DNA from: Streptomyces sp. 3214.6
Lineage (GTDB): Bacteria > Actinomycetota > Actinomycetes > Streptomycetales > Streptomycetaceae
Direction: 5' to 3'
NCBI RefSeq assembly: GCF_900129855.1
Contig: NZ_LT670819.1
Coordinates: 6,200,001 to 6,264,000, forward strand
Length of the DNA stretch: 64,000 bases
Of the stretch, positions 41,997 to 49,866 are shown piece after piece. A program made the position numbers and the translations under genes. How positions within the stretch are numbered: the stretch's first letter is position 1; each line of letters begins with the position of its first letter. The notes beneath the pieces were generated by a model. The model was not told where the DNA came from. It was given only the letters and a program-made list of their open reading frames with translations, and made no database searches.

Positions 41997-42470
41997 GTGC
42001 CCACTGCCGAGGAGCAGTTCGCCGGTTTCCTGCTGTCGCTGGACCGTTTCCAGAAACAGCTTGCCGAGTTCATGCTCGGGAGGTTCCTGTCGTTCGACTT
42101 CAGCGGCGACCGCACGGACGACGAGACGGAGCTTCTCCCGCAGGTCCTGCTCGATGTCGTGGACGGGGTACCGCAGGTGACTCTCCATCACGGCATCACC
42201 TGGCTGGACCTGACCCGGGACCAGGAGCCCCACGAGTACCGGCTCGCCGTGATCCTCGCCTTCACCGGGGCGGGGATCACGGTGGAGGCGTTCGTCCGGC
42301 TCGACCTGGAGCGGGACATGGGCGAGTGGCCGGCCGGGGTGCATGTCCCCTATCGGGAGCGGGCCGAGGGGCTGGACCTCGACGAGGCGGTCGCCTACGT
42401 CGAGGCCCGGGTCGAGGAGATGTGCCGCAGGCACGAGGACGCGGCCCGGCTGGGCCTCGCCCGGCGCTGA
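41997..42470 (+). CDS. Putative immunity protein of the right RHS toxin
   Basis: 157 residues from the GTG at 41997, which has AGGAG 7 nt upstream. It lies directly behind the RNase A-like toxin domain on the same strand. Acidic and cytoplasmic-looking, with no signal peptide or membrane helix. I do not recognise a family. Its stop codon is the first of four TGA in a 16-bp tandem repeat, and a hairpin terminator ends the transcript. The immunity role is inferred from position. Confidence 0.6.
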   Translation: MPTAEEQFAGFLLSLDRFQKQLAEFMLGRFLSFDFSGDRTDDETELLPQVLLDVVDGVPQVTLHHGITWLDLTRDQEPHEYRLAVILAFTGAGITVEAFVRLDLERDMGEWPAGVHVPYRERAEGLDLDEAVAYVEARVEEMCRRHEDAARLGLARR

Positions 42471-42528
42471 GCCGAAACGACGCTGAGCCGAAACGACGCT
42501 GAGCCGAAACGACGCTGAGCCGAAACGA
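42465..42528. repeat. Four exact 16-bp tandem repeats at the immunity gene end
   Basis: CGCTGAGCCGAAACGA is repeated exactly four times (42465, 42481, 42497, 42513). The first copy contains the stop codon of the putative immunity gene, and each copy carries a TGA. The repeats run directly into the terminator. Confidence 0.95.
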
Positions 42529-42530
42529 CG

Positions 42531-42564
42531 CAGGGTCCTCCCGGGACATTCCGGGAGGGCCCTG
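42531..42564. terminator. Bidirectional terminator between immunity gene and endonuclease gene
   Basis: CAGGGTCCTCCCGG pairs with CCGGGAGGGCCCTG over 14 bp including one G-U, with a GACATT loop. It lies between converging genes and is followed by a T-containing tail (TGCTTTGTG). Confidence 0.85.
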
Positions 42565-42598
42565 TGCTTTGTGCCTGTGGTGATGGCTGTGCTGTGTC

Positions 42599-43405
42599 CT
42601 ACCAGATCGCGTCGACCCACTCGGGGTGGTCGATGAACGGGTTGCGGTTGTGCTGGTAGGTGTCGTAGATGACCTGGTTGCGCTTCTCCTCGAAGGCGCT
42701 CGGCGGGTCCTCGTCGTTCCACTGCTTGAGGACGGAGAGCTTGCCGATGTACGGGGCGCTGCCGTTGTTGACCTTCTCGTTGGGCTCCAGGTCGGCGAAG
42801 CCGTCGCCGCCGTCGTAGCGGACCGCCATGTAGAGGATCATGCGGGCCACGTCGCCCTTGTCGGCGTCGCGCGGCTCGAAGGAGTCGGAGTCGGTGAGGC
42901 TGCCGCCGCCGCCCGAGACCGTGCTGCCGCCGTTGTCGAAGTCCTTGTTGCCGCGGATGCTGTTGACCGTCACGTCCGCGGGCCGCAGGTGGTGCAGGTC
43001 GGTGCCGGGACCGGTCACCTCGCCGAAGTCGCCGTGGGACTTGGCCCACACGTGCTCGCGGTTCCAGTCGCCGACGTCGCCGCCGTTGAGGGACTTGCTG
43101 CGCGAGACGCCGCTGTACAGCAGGATCACGTTGCTGCTGTTGTTCGGGTCCTGGTCGGTGACCTTCAGCGCGTTCCAGACGGCGGAGTACGAGATCTTCG
43201 AGACATTGGCGCTGATGATCGTGTGCAGGGACGATTTCAGGCTCGTACCCGTCTTGCCGACCGCGTTCTTGTAGTACGTCGAGTCGTACGCCGTGGTGGT
43301 CGCGGCGGCGGGGGTCGCCGTGAGCGCGGGCGCGGAGAGGCCGACCAGGACGGCAGTGGTGGCAAGCGCCACCGACTTCCATCGGCGTATGCGTGTCGCC
43401 AGCAT
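42599..43405 (-). CDS. Secreted endonuclease I family nuclease
   Basis: 268 residues from the ATG at 43405. The signal peptide covers residues 1-36 (ending ATPAAA). The body matches the endonuclease I (His-Me finger) family: NREHVWAKSHGDF and DLHHLRPADVTVNSIRGNKDFDN contain the catalytic His and metal ligands. It should cut DNA and possibly RNA outside the cell, for nutrient scavenging or competition. The region upstream has no other gene before the next minus-strand gene's terminator, so it has its own promoter. It is convergent with the right toxin module and not obviously part of it. Confidence 0.88.
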   Translation of the reverse strand: MLATRIRRWKSVALATTAVLVGLSAPALTATPAAATTTAYDSTYYKNAVGKTGTSLKSSLHTIISANVSKISYSAVWNALKVTDQDPNNSSNVILLYSGVSRSKSLNGGDVGDWNREHVWAKSHGDFGEVTGPGTDLHHLRPADVTVNSIRGNKDFDNGGSTVSGGGGSLTDSDSFEPRDADKGDVARMILYMAVRYDGGDGFADLEPNEKVNNGSAPYIGKLSVLKQWNDEDPPSAFEEKRNQVIYDTYQHNRNPFIDHPEWVDAIW

Positions 43406-43550
43406 GTGGGGTGTCCGATCTACGCGGGTTGACAGGAGGCGGCAATCGGGAGAGTGACATGCACATGCAGTCATGGCAATGAATCTGACATGTCCATCAG
43501 ATGACGGGAACCGGCAAAACGCCCTTTGTCTACGCGAGTTGACGTGCGGA

Positions 43551-43582
43551 AACGGCCCCCGACAGGAGAGTCGGGGGCCGTT
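43551..43582 (-). terminator. Terminator of the GT39 gene
   Basis: AACGGCCCCCGAC and GTCGGGGGCCGTT form a perfect 13-bp stem with loop AGGAGA, starting 14 nt after the stop codon of the minus-strand glycosyltransferase gene. Confidence 0.9.
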
Positions 43583-43596
43583 GGGGGCTGTGCGCG

Positions 43597-45813
43597 TCAG
43601 CTCACGTCGGAGGCGTCCAGCCGGTAGACGGTGGAGGTGTTGGAGGTGTTGGAGGTGTCGGCCTCGGAGGTCGAAGTCGAGCTGTACGCACTCTTCTTCA
43701 CCGCCGTGCCGTTCTTCTGCACCCAGGTGGTGATCTCGGAGAGGAGGCTGTTGTTGCCGCCGCCGGGGCCGCCGCCGCTGCCGAGCTGGATGTAGTGCAG
43801 TTCGCCCTTCTTCACCAGTTCCTTCAGCTTGGCCAGCGTCATCGCGTTGTCGGAGCCGGTGAAGCCGAACATCGAGATGACGGGCTTGCCGGTGCTGAGG
43901 ATCAGCTGGCCCGCGCTCTGCGAGTTGGACACCGCGATCAGCCACTTGGCGCCGTCCTGGTGCTTCTCCAGGTACGAGACGAGCCCGCTGTCGGCGCCGC
44001 CGCCCATGCCGGCACCGCCCATGCCGGCACCGCCGGGTGCGCCGCCGGCCCCGGTCCCGCCGGGGAACTCGCCGTTGCCGCCGCCCGGGGTCATCTGCCC
44101 GTTGCCGCCCCCGCCGGGGAACTCGCCGTTCGCCTGGCCGCCCTGCTGCGTACCGCCCTGCTGCGTACCGCCCTGCGGCGTACCGCCCTGCTGCGTACCG
44201 CCGGGCAGCTGTCCGCCGGAACCACCGTTGCCGCCGCCGAAGCCGCCCCGGCCGCCGCCTCCGCCGGGACCGCCCATGCCGCCTCCGGTGGAGGGGCCCG
44301 CGGTGGGGTTGGTGCCGCCCATCATGCCCGCGGAGGAGCCGAAGGCCGGCGAGGCGGCGTACGCCGTCGGACCCGCGAGGGCCGCCACGATCGCCGCGGC
44401 GACGGACACACCGAGCAGCCGGACCCTGGTGCCCGAGCTCGCGGACCGCAGGACGAACAGCCCCACGATCGCGAGGACCATCACCACCCCGACGGCCGGC
44501 CACAGCCAGGTGTTCCAGCCGGTGGCCCGGCGCAGCAGCACGATCGCCCAGACGCCCGTGACGGCCAGTCCCGCGGGCAGCACCCACGACCAGCGGGCGT
44601 CACCGCCGCGGAAGGCGCGCCACAGCATGACGCCGCCGCCACCGGCGAGCGCCGCGATGCCCGGGGCGAGCGCGGTCGTGTAGTACGGGTGCATGGTGCC
44701 CTCGGCCATGGCGAAGGTCAGGTAGTGCAGCACCAGCCAGCCGCCCCACAGGACCAGCGCCGCGCGGGTGACGTCGGTGCGCGGGGCGCGCCCGCACAGG
44801 ACCAGGCCGGCGACGAGCGCGATGCCCGCGAAGGGGATCAGCCAGGAGATCTGGCCGCCGAGGATGTCGTTGAACATCCGGCCGATGCCCGCGGTCCCGG
44901 CGAAGGTACCGCCCCCGCCGCCCCCGCCGCCTCCGCCGTTGCCCTCGCCGCCGAGGACGCGGCCCAGGCCGTTGTAGCCCATGATCAGGTCCCAGGCGCT
45001 TCCGTCGGTCGAACCGCCGATGTAGGGGCGGTCGTCGGCGGGCACCAGGGACACGGCCGTCGCCCACCAGAAGCTGGAGACGGCCAGCGCCACGGCCGCG
45101 AGCAGCAGGTTGACGGCCTTCTTCCGCCACCCCAGCCTCGACGCGTACACGTAGACGGCGAAGACGGCGGGCAGGGCGATGTAGCCCTGGAGCATCTTGG
45201 TGTTGAAGGCGAGCCCGAAGCACACGGCGGAGCCGATGAGCGGCAGCAGCCTCTCGTCACGTGTGGCGCGCAGCGCGAGGGCCGCGCCCGCGACCATCAG
45301 CAGTACCAGGACGGTGTCCGGGTTGTTGTCGCGGTTGATGGCGACGGTGATCGGCGTCAGCGTGAGCACGAGCGCCGCGACGGCTGCCGCCGCATGCCCG
45401 AACACCCGCTTCACGGACGCGTGCAGGATCCAGATCGTGCCCAGCGCCGCCGCGACCTCCGGCGCCATCATCTGCCAGGTGCCGAAGCCGAAGATCCGGC
45501 AGGACAGGCCCATGATCATGAGCGCGAACGGCGGCTTGTCGACGGTGATGAAGTTCCCGGCGTCCAACGAGCCGAAGAACCACGCCTCCCAGCTCTTCGT
45601 GCCGCTGTAGACGGCGGCGCTGTAGAAGCTGTTGAGGCTCGAACCGGACAGGTTCCAGGAGTAGAGCACGCCGGCCAGGAGCATGATCGCGATCAGCGCG
45701 GGGAGCGACCAGCGCGGCGCCTTGTCCGGCGGGGGCGCCGTGGGGGCCGCCGTCGGCGGGGGCCAGTCGGGGGAGACGGTCGTCTGGGGATGCGGATCGG
45801 TGGCTGATGTCAC
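43597..45813 (-). CDS. Glycosyltransferase family 39 (PMT/ArnT-like) membrane protein with Gly-rich region
   Basis: 738 residues from a GTG at 45813 (a TTG at 45828 would add five). A Pro-rich cytoplasmic tail is followed by 11-13 predicted membrane helices. The first external loop has the GT39 acidic motif in DAGNFITVDKPPF; a second conserved part is AINRDNNPDTVLVLL. Such enzymes use polyprenyl-phosphate sugars and glycosylate proteins or envelope lipids outside the membrane. After the helices comes a Gly/Gln/Thr-rich region with GGTQQ repeats, then a small alpha/beta domain (about 130 residues) at the C-terminus. No ribosome-binding site is visible; a leaderless start is possible. Confidence 0.8.
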   Translation of the reverse strand: MTSATDPHPQTTVSPDWPPPTAAPTAPPPDKAPRWSLPALIAIMLLAGVLYSWNLSGSSLNSFYSAAVYSGTKSWEAWFFGSLDAGNFITVDKPPFALMIMGLSCRIFGFGTWQMMAPEVAAALGTIWILHASVKRVFGHAAAAVAALVLTLTPITVAINRDNNPDTVLVLLMVAGAALALRATRDERLLPLIGSAVCFGLAFNTKMLQGYIALPAVFAVYVYASRLGWRKKAVNLLLAAVALAVSSFWWATAVSLVPADDRPYIGGSTDGSAWDLIMGYNGLGRVLGGEGNGGGGGGGGGGTFAGTAGIGRMFNDILGGQISWLIPFAGIALVAGLVLCGRAPRTDVTRAALVLWGGWLVLHYLTFAMAEGTMHPYYTTALAPGIAALAGGGGVMLWRAFRGGDARWSWVLPAGLAVTGVWAIVLLRRATGWNTWLWPAVGVVMVLAIVGLFVLRSASSGTRVRLLGVSVAAAIVAALAGPTAYAASPAFGSSAGMMGGTNPTAGPSTGGGMGGPGGGGGRGGFGGGNGGSGGQLPGGTQQGGTPQGGTQQGGTQQGGQANGEFPGGGGNGQMTPGGGNGEFPGGTGAGGAPGGAGMGGAGMGGGADSGLVSYLEKHQDGAKWLIAVSNSQSAGQLILSTGKPVISMFGFTGSDNAMTLAKLKELVKKGELHYIQLGSGGGPGGGNNSLLSEITTWVQKNGTAVKKSAYSSTSTSEADTSNTSNTSTVYRLDASDVS
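44141..44200. repeat. 15-bp tandem repeat encoding GGTQQ units
   Basis: Four copies of CCCTGCTGCGTACCG (one with CGG for CTG) lie within the Gly-rich part of the glycosyltransferase gene. Length change by slippage would keep the frame, since the unit is five codons. Confidence 0.9.
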
Positions 45814-45958
45814 TCGGGCATCGTGCAAAGCGGAAGTGGGTGCGCGCTGTGCCGTAGCTGGCGCTCAGCTGTGGAAACGCAAAAGGGATCCGCAAAGAGA
45901 CCTGTACCCCGCGCCCGACGAGAGACCTCGGCGTATCGGGACTAGCCTGAAAAAAGGT

Positions 45959-45980
45959 CCTGTACCTGCCCCCGTACAGG
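45959..45980 (+). promoter_or_regulatory. Hairpin overlapping the ribosome-binding site of the DUF899 gene
   Basis: CCTGTAC (45959-45965) pairs with GTACAGG (45974-45980); one more pair extends the stem to 8 bp with loop CTGCCCCC. The AGGAGG ribosome-binding site (45978-45983) is partly inside the stem. A second CCTGTACC lies at 45901. Confidence 0.65.
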
Positions 45981-45990
45981 AGGAAAGGCG

Positions 45991-46722
45991 ATGCCCGAGC
46001 ACAGGGTCGGCACACCGGAGAAGTTCGAGGCAGCCCGGCAGGAGCTGCTCGCCGAGGAGAAGGAACTCACCCGGCGGGGCGACGAGCTCGCGCGCAAGCG
46101 GAGGGAGCTTCCCTGGGTGCCGGTCGACAAGGACTACACCTTCGAGACCGAAGGCGGGACCAAGTCCCTCGGGGACCTCTTCGACGGGCGCTCGCAGCTG
46201 CTCGTCTACCACTTCATGTTCGGTCCGCCGTACGAGGCCGGATGCCCGGTCTGCTCCTCGATCGCGGACACCCTCGACCCCAACGCGGTCCATCTCAAGG
46301 CCCGTGACGTGACTCTGATCTGCTCTTCACGGGCGCCGGTCGACAAGCTCCTCGCCTACCGGCAGCGGATGGGCTGGAGCTTCGACTGGGTCTCCGCGGG
46401 CGGCGGCGACTTCCACCGCGACCTCGGCTTCACCTACTCCGAGGACGAGTTGAAGCCCTTCCTCGAGGGCGGGATCCCCCCGACGGTGAGTCAGATGGCG
46501 CAGGCGTGCGGCACGGACGTCCTCCAGTACGTCACCGAAGGTCCCGGTCTCAGCGCCTACGCGCTCTCGGAGGGCACCGTCTACCGGACGTACGTCACCA
46601 CCGCCCGAGGCCTCGAGCCCGCCATGGCCTACTACGGCCTCCTCGACCGCACCCCGATGGGCCGCCACGAGGAGGGCGAGGACACCCACTGGCTGCGCCG
46701 CCACGACGAGTACGGAAGCTAG
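45991..46722 (+). CDS. DUF899-family thioredoxin-like protein
   Basis: 243 residues from the ATG at 45991 with AGGAGGAAAG upstream. N-terminal helix-rich part, then a thioredoxin-fold domain: FMFGPPYEAGCPVCSSIADTL includes a Cys-Pro-Val-Cys motif like a redox CxxC, followed by SRAPVDKLLAYRQRMGW. This is the layout of DUF899 proteins. Cytoplasmic; partner and substrate unknown. The message has a hairpin over the ribosome-binding site, so translation may be regulated. It is divergent from the GT39 gene. Confidence 0.85.
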   Translation: MPEHRVGTPEKFEAARQELLAEEKELTRRGDELARKRRELPWVPVDKDYTFETEGGTKSLGDLFDGRSQLLVYHFMFGPPYEAGCPVCSSIADTLDPNAVHLKARDVTLICSSRAPVDKLLAYRQRMGWSFDWVSAGGGDFHRDLGFTYSEDELKPFLEGGIPPTVSQMAQACGTDVLQYVTEGPGLSAYALSEGTVYRTYVTTARGLEPAMAYYGLLDRTPMGRHEEGEDTHWLRRHDEYGS

Positions 46723-46779
46723 TGGCTCGTCTCGCATCGTTGACCAAGTAATCGACGTGCCGCCCGGCGGCCAGCAGAC

Positions 46780-46911
46780 TATCTCGCCGAGCCGAAGAAG
46801 CTCCGCTACCGGCTGCTGCATGCAGCCGCTCGCATCACCCGGGGCGGTCGCCGCTTCCATCTGCGCATCTCCGCAACCTGGCCCTGGTGAAACGAGCTGA
46901 CCAGCGCATTC
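46780..46911 (+). pseudogene. 3' remnant of an IS1380-type transposase gene
   Basis: In the frame starting at 46780 the sequence reads AEPKKLRYRLLHAAARITRG and then RRFHLRISATWPW before a TGA at 46888; beyond it NELTSAF continues the same family pattern. This is the conserved C-terminus of IS1380-family (DDE) transposases as I remember it. Nothing upstream belongs to the gene, so only the tail survives. Confidence 0.65.
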
Positions 46912-47102
46912 GTAGGCCTCACAGCCCTGCTCCGGCCAGCCACCTGAAGCATGACAGCGCCCCTGCCCGCCCACCACCCGAGGAACCCTGGAGCACCCGA
47001 CTTGCGCGTCGGGCCACGGCCATGCCCGCCGACGAAAAGCAACCGAACCACCACTGCACACCAGCTCAGACCCGCTCAGCCACTCGAAGCGAAACAGGGA
47101 GG
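46912..47102. other. Short non-coding stretch between IS remnant and lspA-like gene
   Basis: No open frame with actinobacterial codon bias is visible. Base composition is more mixed than in flanking genes, as expected in a region built from mobile-element debris. Confidence 0.4.
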
Positions 47103-47612
47103 CTAGGCGGATTTTTCGCCCGGCACCTTAGCGAGTTGCACACCACGCAGGCTGAGCAGCACCAACCCAGCGCACCCGCAGACGAGCGCGATGTCGGCGA
47201 CGTTACCCACGAACGGGCCGTAGTCGATGAAGTCCACAACATGCCCGCGGCCCAGGCCGGGCTCGCGGAAGAGTCGGTCGCCCAGGTGGGATACCGCACC
47301 GCCGAGCAGCGCGCCCAGTACGAGCGCCCAGCCCGCCGAGGCCAGTCGGCGTGCGGTGTAGAGAATGCCGACCACTGCCGCTGCCGTTGCCAGGGTGAAC
47401 ACCCATGTCGCCTCGATGCCTATGGAGAACGCGGCACCAGGGTTGTACAGCAGTCGGAAGTAGATCAGAGGCGGGATCACGGCGACGCGCTCGCTGTCGG
47501 ACAGCGCGGAGACCGCCCACAGTTTGGTGAGCTGGTCCGCGAGCAGGACTACCGCCGCCAGTATGAGCATCACGCCGTACAGTCGGCTTGAACCCCGCGC
47601 CAACCGCATCAT
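47103..47612 (-). CDS. lspA: Signal peptidase II-like protein (extra LspA)
   Basis: 169 residues from the middle of three adjacent ATG codons (47615, 47612, 47609), all behind GGAGG. Four membrane helices and all LspA boxes are recognisable: DQLTKLWA, LLYNPGAAFSIG, LGGAVSHLGDRL, and the catalytic-Asp block VDFIDYGPFVGNVADIAL. In box III the usual Asn is Ser (AVSHLGDR). LspA cleaves prolipoprotein signal peptides. The usual housekeeping lspA lies elsewhere with rluD-type neighbours, whereas this copy is isolated between transposase remnants, so it is probably an acquired paralogue. Confidence 0.82.
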   Translation of the reverse strand: MMRLARGSSRLYGVMLILAAVVLLADQLTKLWAVSALSDSERVAVIPPLIYFRLLYNPGAAFSIGIEATWVFTLATAAAVVGILYTARRLASAGWALVLGALLGGAVSHLGDRLFREPGLGRGHVVDFIDYGPFVGNVADIALVCGCAGLVLLSLRGVQLAKVPGEKSA

Positions 47613-47726
47613 CATGGCCTCCGTGCGTAGCGATATCCGAACCAAGATTCCCTGAGACTATCGGCCCCTTCGCCGTGGCAAGGTGCACGTTGCCGCCGTG
47701 GGGCAATCGGCTGAGCGCGTGGCTTG

Positions 47727-48128
47727 TCACGCAGCCTTGGCCGGGTATGCGGTCCACTGACGGATCGATGACTCGGGCGCGAAGCGGGTCTTCGGCTCGG
47801 CCCGGCTGTTCCGCCAGCGGATGTAGGCGGCGATGGCGGCGTTCTGCTCGTCGTGGGTGCGATGATCGGTGCCGTTCAGCGCGAAGTAGCGCAGGGCTGC
47901 GAACTCGGATTCGATCCAGTTCAGCCAGGATCCGTAGGTCGGCAGGAAGACCAGCTCGACGTCGTTGTCGGCGGCCCAGGCGCGTACCTCGGCGTGCCGG
48001 TGCGGGGAGAAGTTGTCGAGCACGATGTAGAGCTTCTCCCCAGGCCAGCGCTCTCGCAGGGCCTTGAGCAGGCCGAGGAACTCGCGCGCCGTTTGCGCTT
48101 GCGGATCCGGTAGTAGATCTGGCCGTCT
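47727..48128 (-). pseudogene. IS630-family transposase remnant, truncated and frameshifted
   Basis: The C-terminal half of an IS630 (DDE_3) transposase is clear: KLYIVLDNFSPHR, ELVFLPTYGSWLNWIESEF, ALNGTDHRTHDEQN, with two of the acidic catalytic residues (LDNF, IESE). Near 48085-48095 the reading frame shifts: upstream, in another frame, QIYYRIRKRKRR continues the protein. The match ends at a TGA near 48128. So the first half is missing and the rest is broken. Confidence 0.85.
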
Positions 48129-48161
48129 CACTCTGTGAGCGGATCGCTACAGAACGCGAGA

Positions 48162-48190
48162 CCCCCGCGACCGAGCGACCGGTCCGGGGG
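48162..48190. terminator. Hairpin after the IS remnant region
   Basis: CCCCCG and GACC (one-base bulge) pair with GGTC and CGGGGG, giving ten pairs around the loop GAGCGACC. It lies 34 nt upstream of a small plus-strand gene and may be a terminator or a leader structure for it. Confidence 0.5.
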
Positions 48191-48224
48191 CGTGGCCATC
48201 AACGAACCCAACGGAGTTGACGAC

Positions 48225-48443
48225 ATGCGTCACCGTATCGCCCGGCTCTTCGAACCGCTGCTGCGACTTCTCCTTCCGGGAACCGGGCGCCGTCGCCGCG
48301 CGGTCACCGCGACGGCGCCCCTGTGCGCCTGCCCCACCTGCTCGTGCGCCGAGGACAACGCGATGGTCCGCCCCTACCTCGTCGCCCACGAGCGCCACGG
48401 CATCGGCCCGCGTGGCATCCACGGTGTGGAGGTGACCGCGTGA
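48225..48443 (+). CDS. Small hypothetical Streptomyces protein
   Basis: 72 residues from the ATG at 48225 (CGGAG upstream). An amphipathic N-terminus (RHRIARLFEPLLRLLLPGTG) is followed by Arg, then a cysteine cluster CACPTCSCAED and VRPYLVAHER. No family named. The next gene overlaps by 4 nt (GTGA), so the two form a unit. Pairs of small proteins like these are frequent in streptomycetes next to regulators. Confidence 0.65.
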   Translation: MRHRIARLFEPLLRLLLPGTGRRRRAVTATAPLCACPTCSCAEDNAMVRPYLVAHERHGIGPRGIHGVEVTA

Positions 48444-48793
48444 TCGGGAGTCAGGACGGAGGGTTGCGGCTGTTGCCATGGGTCGGTCCGGAGGGCAAGC
48501 CGTGTTATCTCGTCGGTGACGGGATCGGGCGTCTCTCCCGGTTCGCCGACACGGTCGAGTTCGTGCAGCTCGGCATGGCGTGCGAACTCCTCGACCACGC
48601 CGCCGACATGCTCGCCGATCGCAAGGCCACTTCCGCGCAGTTGCATTTCCTGGTCGCCCGCATGGCCGAGGCGCTGCGGGATGTCCACCGCATCGCGGAG
48701 AGCAGGGGAGCCCGCCTTGCCTCGCCCGAGTACGACGATTCCGGTGTACGCGACGAGACCGACGGCGACGACATCCCCGTACCGGGGTCCTGA
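48440..48793 (+). CDS. Hypothetical protein coupled to the preceding small gene
   Basis: 117 residues from a GTG at 48440 that overlaps the upstream TGA. Begins LPWVGPEGKPCYLVGDGIGRLSR in its first 40 residues, then a helical stretch QLGMACELLDHAADMLADRKATSAQLHFLVARMAEAL that could be a helical bundle, and an acidic C-terminus. No signal peptide. Function not deducible. Confidence 0.7.
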   Translation: MIGSQDGGLRLLPWVGPEGKPCYLVGDGIGRLSRFADTVEFVQLGMACELLDHAADMLADRKATSAQLHFLVARMAEALRDVHRIAESRGARLASPEYDDSGVRDETDGDDIPVPGS

Positions 48794-48909
48794 AGTCACG
48801 ATTCACGCGGCGGATTGAGGCTCAGTCATGTCCGTGGCTCTGTGCTGTTACAAACGCACTCTCCAGAACGTGAGTACAACCTTCGTTCACCTGTGTGTGT
48901 CAACGAGGC

Positions 48910-49848
48910 ATGACTCACCGGACCACAAGAAGCAGAAGACTGCTCGGCGCCGGGCTCACCGCCGGCGTCCTCATAACCGGCGTGGCCGCCGCCGCACCCG
49001 CCGCGGCCGCCGCCGCCCCGACGGTCAGCTGTACCTCCGCACGAGCGGGCCTGGCCGCCAAGTTGCAGAAGGACATCACCGCGGCGCTGGCGAACCGCGC
49101 GGGCACCGTCGCGGTCGGCCTCTACGACCGCACCACCAACACCACGTGCACCCTGCGCGCGACTTCGGCCTACGACTCCGCGAGCGTCGTCAAGGTCACC
49201 GTCCTCTCCGCGCTGCTGTGGGACGCCAAGAAGCACAACCGCTACCTGACCACCAGGGAGACCACGCTCGCCAAGGCCATGATCACGCAGTCGGACAACA
49301 ACGCGACCACGACCCTGTGGAAGCAGCTCGGCATGACGAAGATCAAGGGCTTCCTCACCGCCGCCGGCATGACTCGGACCGTGCCGGGCGCGAACGGCTA
49401 CTGGGGCCTGACCCAGATCAACGTCACCGACGAGCAGAAGCTGCTCAAGCTGATCACCGCCAAGAACACCGTGCTGAGCGACAACTCCCGCGCGTACATC
49501 CTCAAGCTGATGAACCAGGTCATCTCCTCGCAGCGCTGGGGTACGCCGGCCGGGGCGCCCTCGACCGTGACGGTGCACGTCAAGAACGGCTGGCTGCAGC
49601 GCTCCACGCACGGTTGGCGCGTGCACAGCGTCGGCACGTTCAATGGCGGCGGCCACGACTACATGATCACCGTGCTCACCCACGGCAACAGCACCATGAG
49701 CTACGGCGTCACCACCATCCAGAACGTGGCCAAGGCCATCCACAAGGACCTGGTGCCGACGACGACCGCGAACAGTGCGACCATCCAGCGGTACGTGCCG
49801 ACGGACAGGCCCCAGGAGGCGATCCCGGCGGTGCCTTCGAGCGGCTGA
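48910..49848 (+). CDS. Secreted class A beta-lactamase-like serine hydrolase
   Basis: 312 residues from the ATG at 48910. Long Ala-rich signal peptide (to about residue 38). The penicillin-binding fold motifs are present in order: SxxK as SVVK in YDSASVVKVTVLSALL, SDN in TQSDNNATTTLW, and KxG as HVKNGWL. It may be a beta-lactamase, a DD-peptidase-like enzyme or another hydrolase of this fold. An Ala/Pro-rich C-terminal extension follows. A hairpin terminator lies 18 nt beyond the stop. Confidence 0.85.
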   Translation: MTHRTTRSRRLLGAGLTAGVLITGVAAAAPAAAAAAPTVSCTSARAGLAAKLQKDITAALANRAGTVAVGLYDRTTNTTCTLRATSAYDSASVVKVTVLSALLWDAKKHNRYLTTRETTLAKAMITQSDNNATTTLWKQLGMTKIKGFLTAAGMTRTVPGANGYWGLTQINVTDEQKLLKLITAKNTVLSDNSRAYILKLMNQVISSQRWGTPAGAPSTVTVHVKNGWLQRSTHGWRVHSVGTFNGGGHDYMITVLTHGNSTMSYGVTTIQNVAKAIHKDLVPTTTANSATIQRYVPTDRPQEAIPAVPSSG

Positions 49849-49866
49849 CGCTCTCCGCCGTCGACC

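Noticed and set aside
43418..43543. 15-base near-identical direct repeat TCTACGCGRGTTGAC upstream of the endonuclease gene
   Set aside because: Only two copies 110 bp apart; it does not form the tandem array expected of a PhoP box, so no regulator can be named.
43406..44587. Upstream extension of the endonuclease I frame
   Set aside because: It runs through a terminator and the Gly-rich region of the GT39 gene in the wrong frame; the signal peptide starts at 43405.
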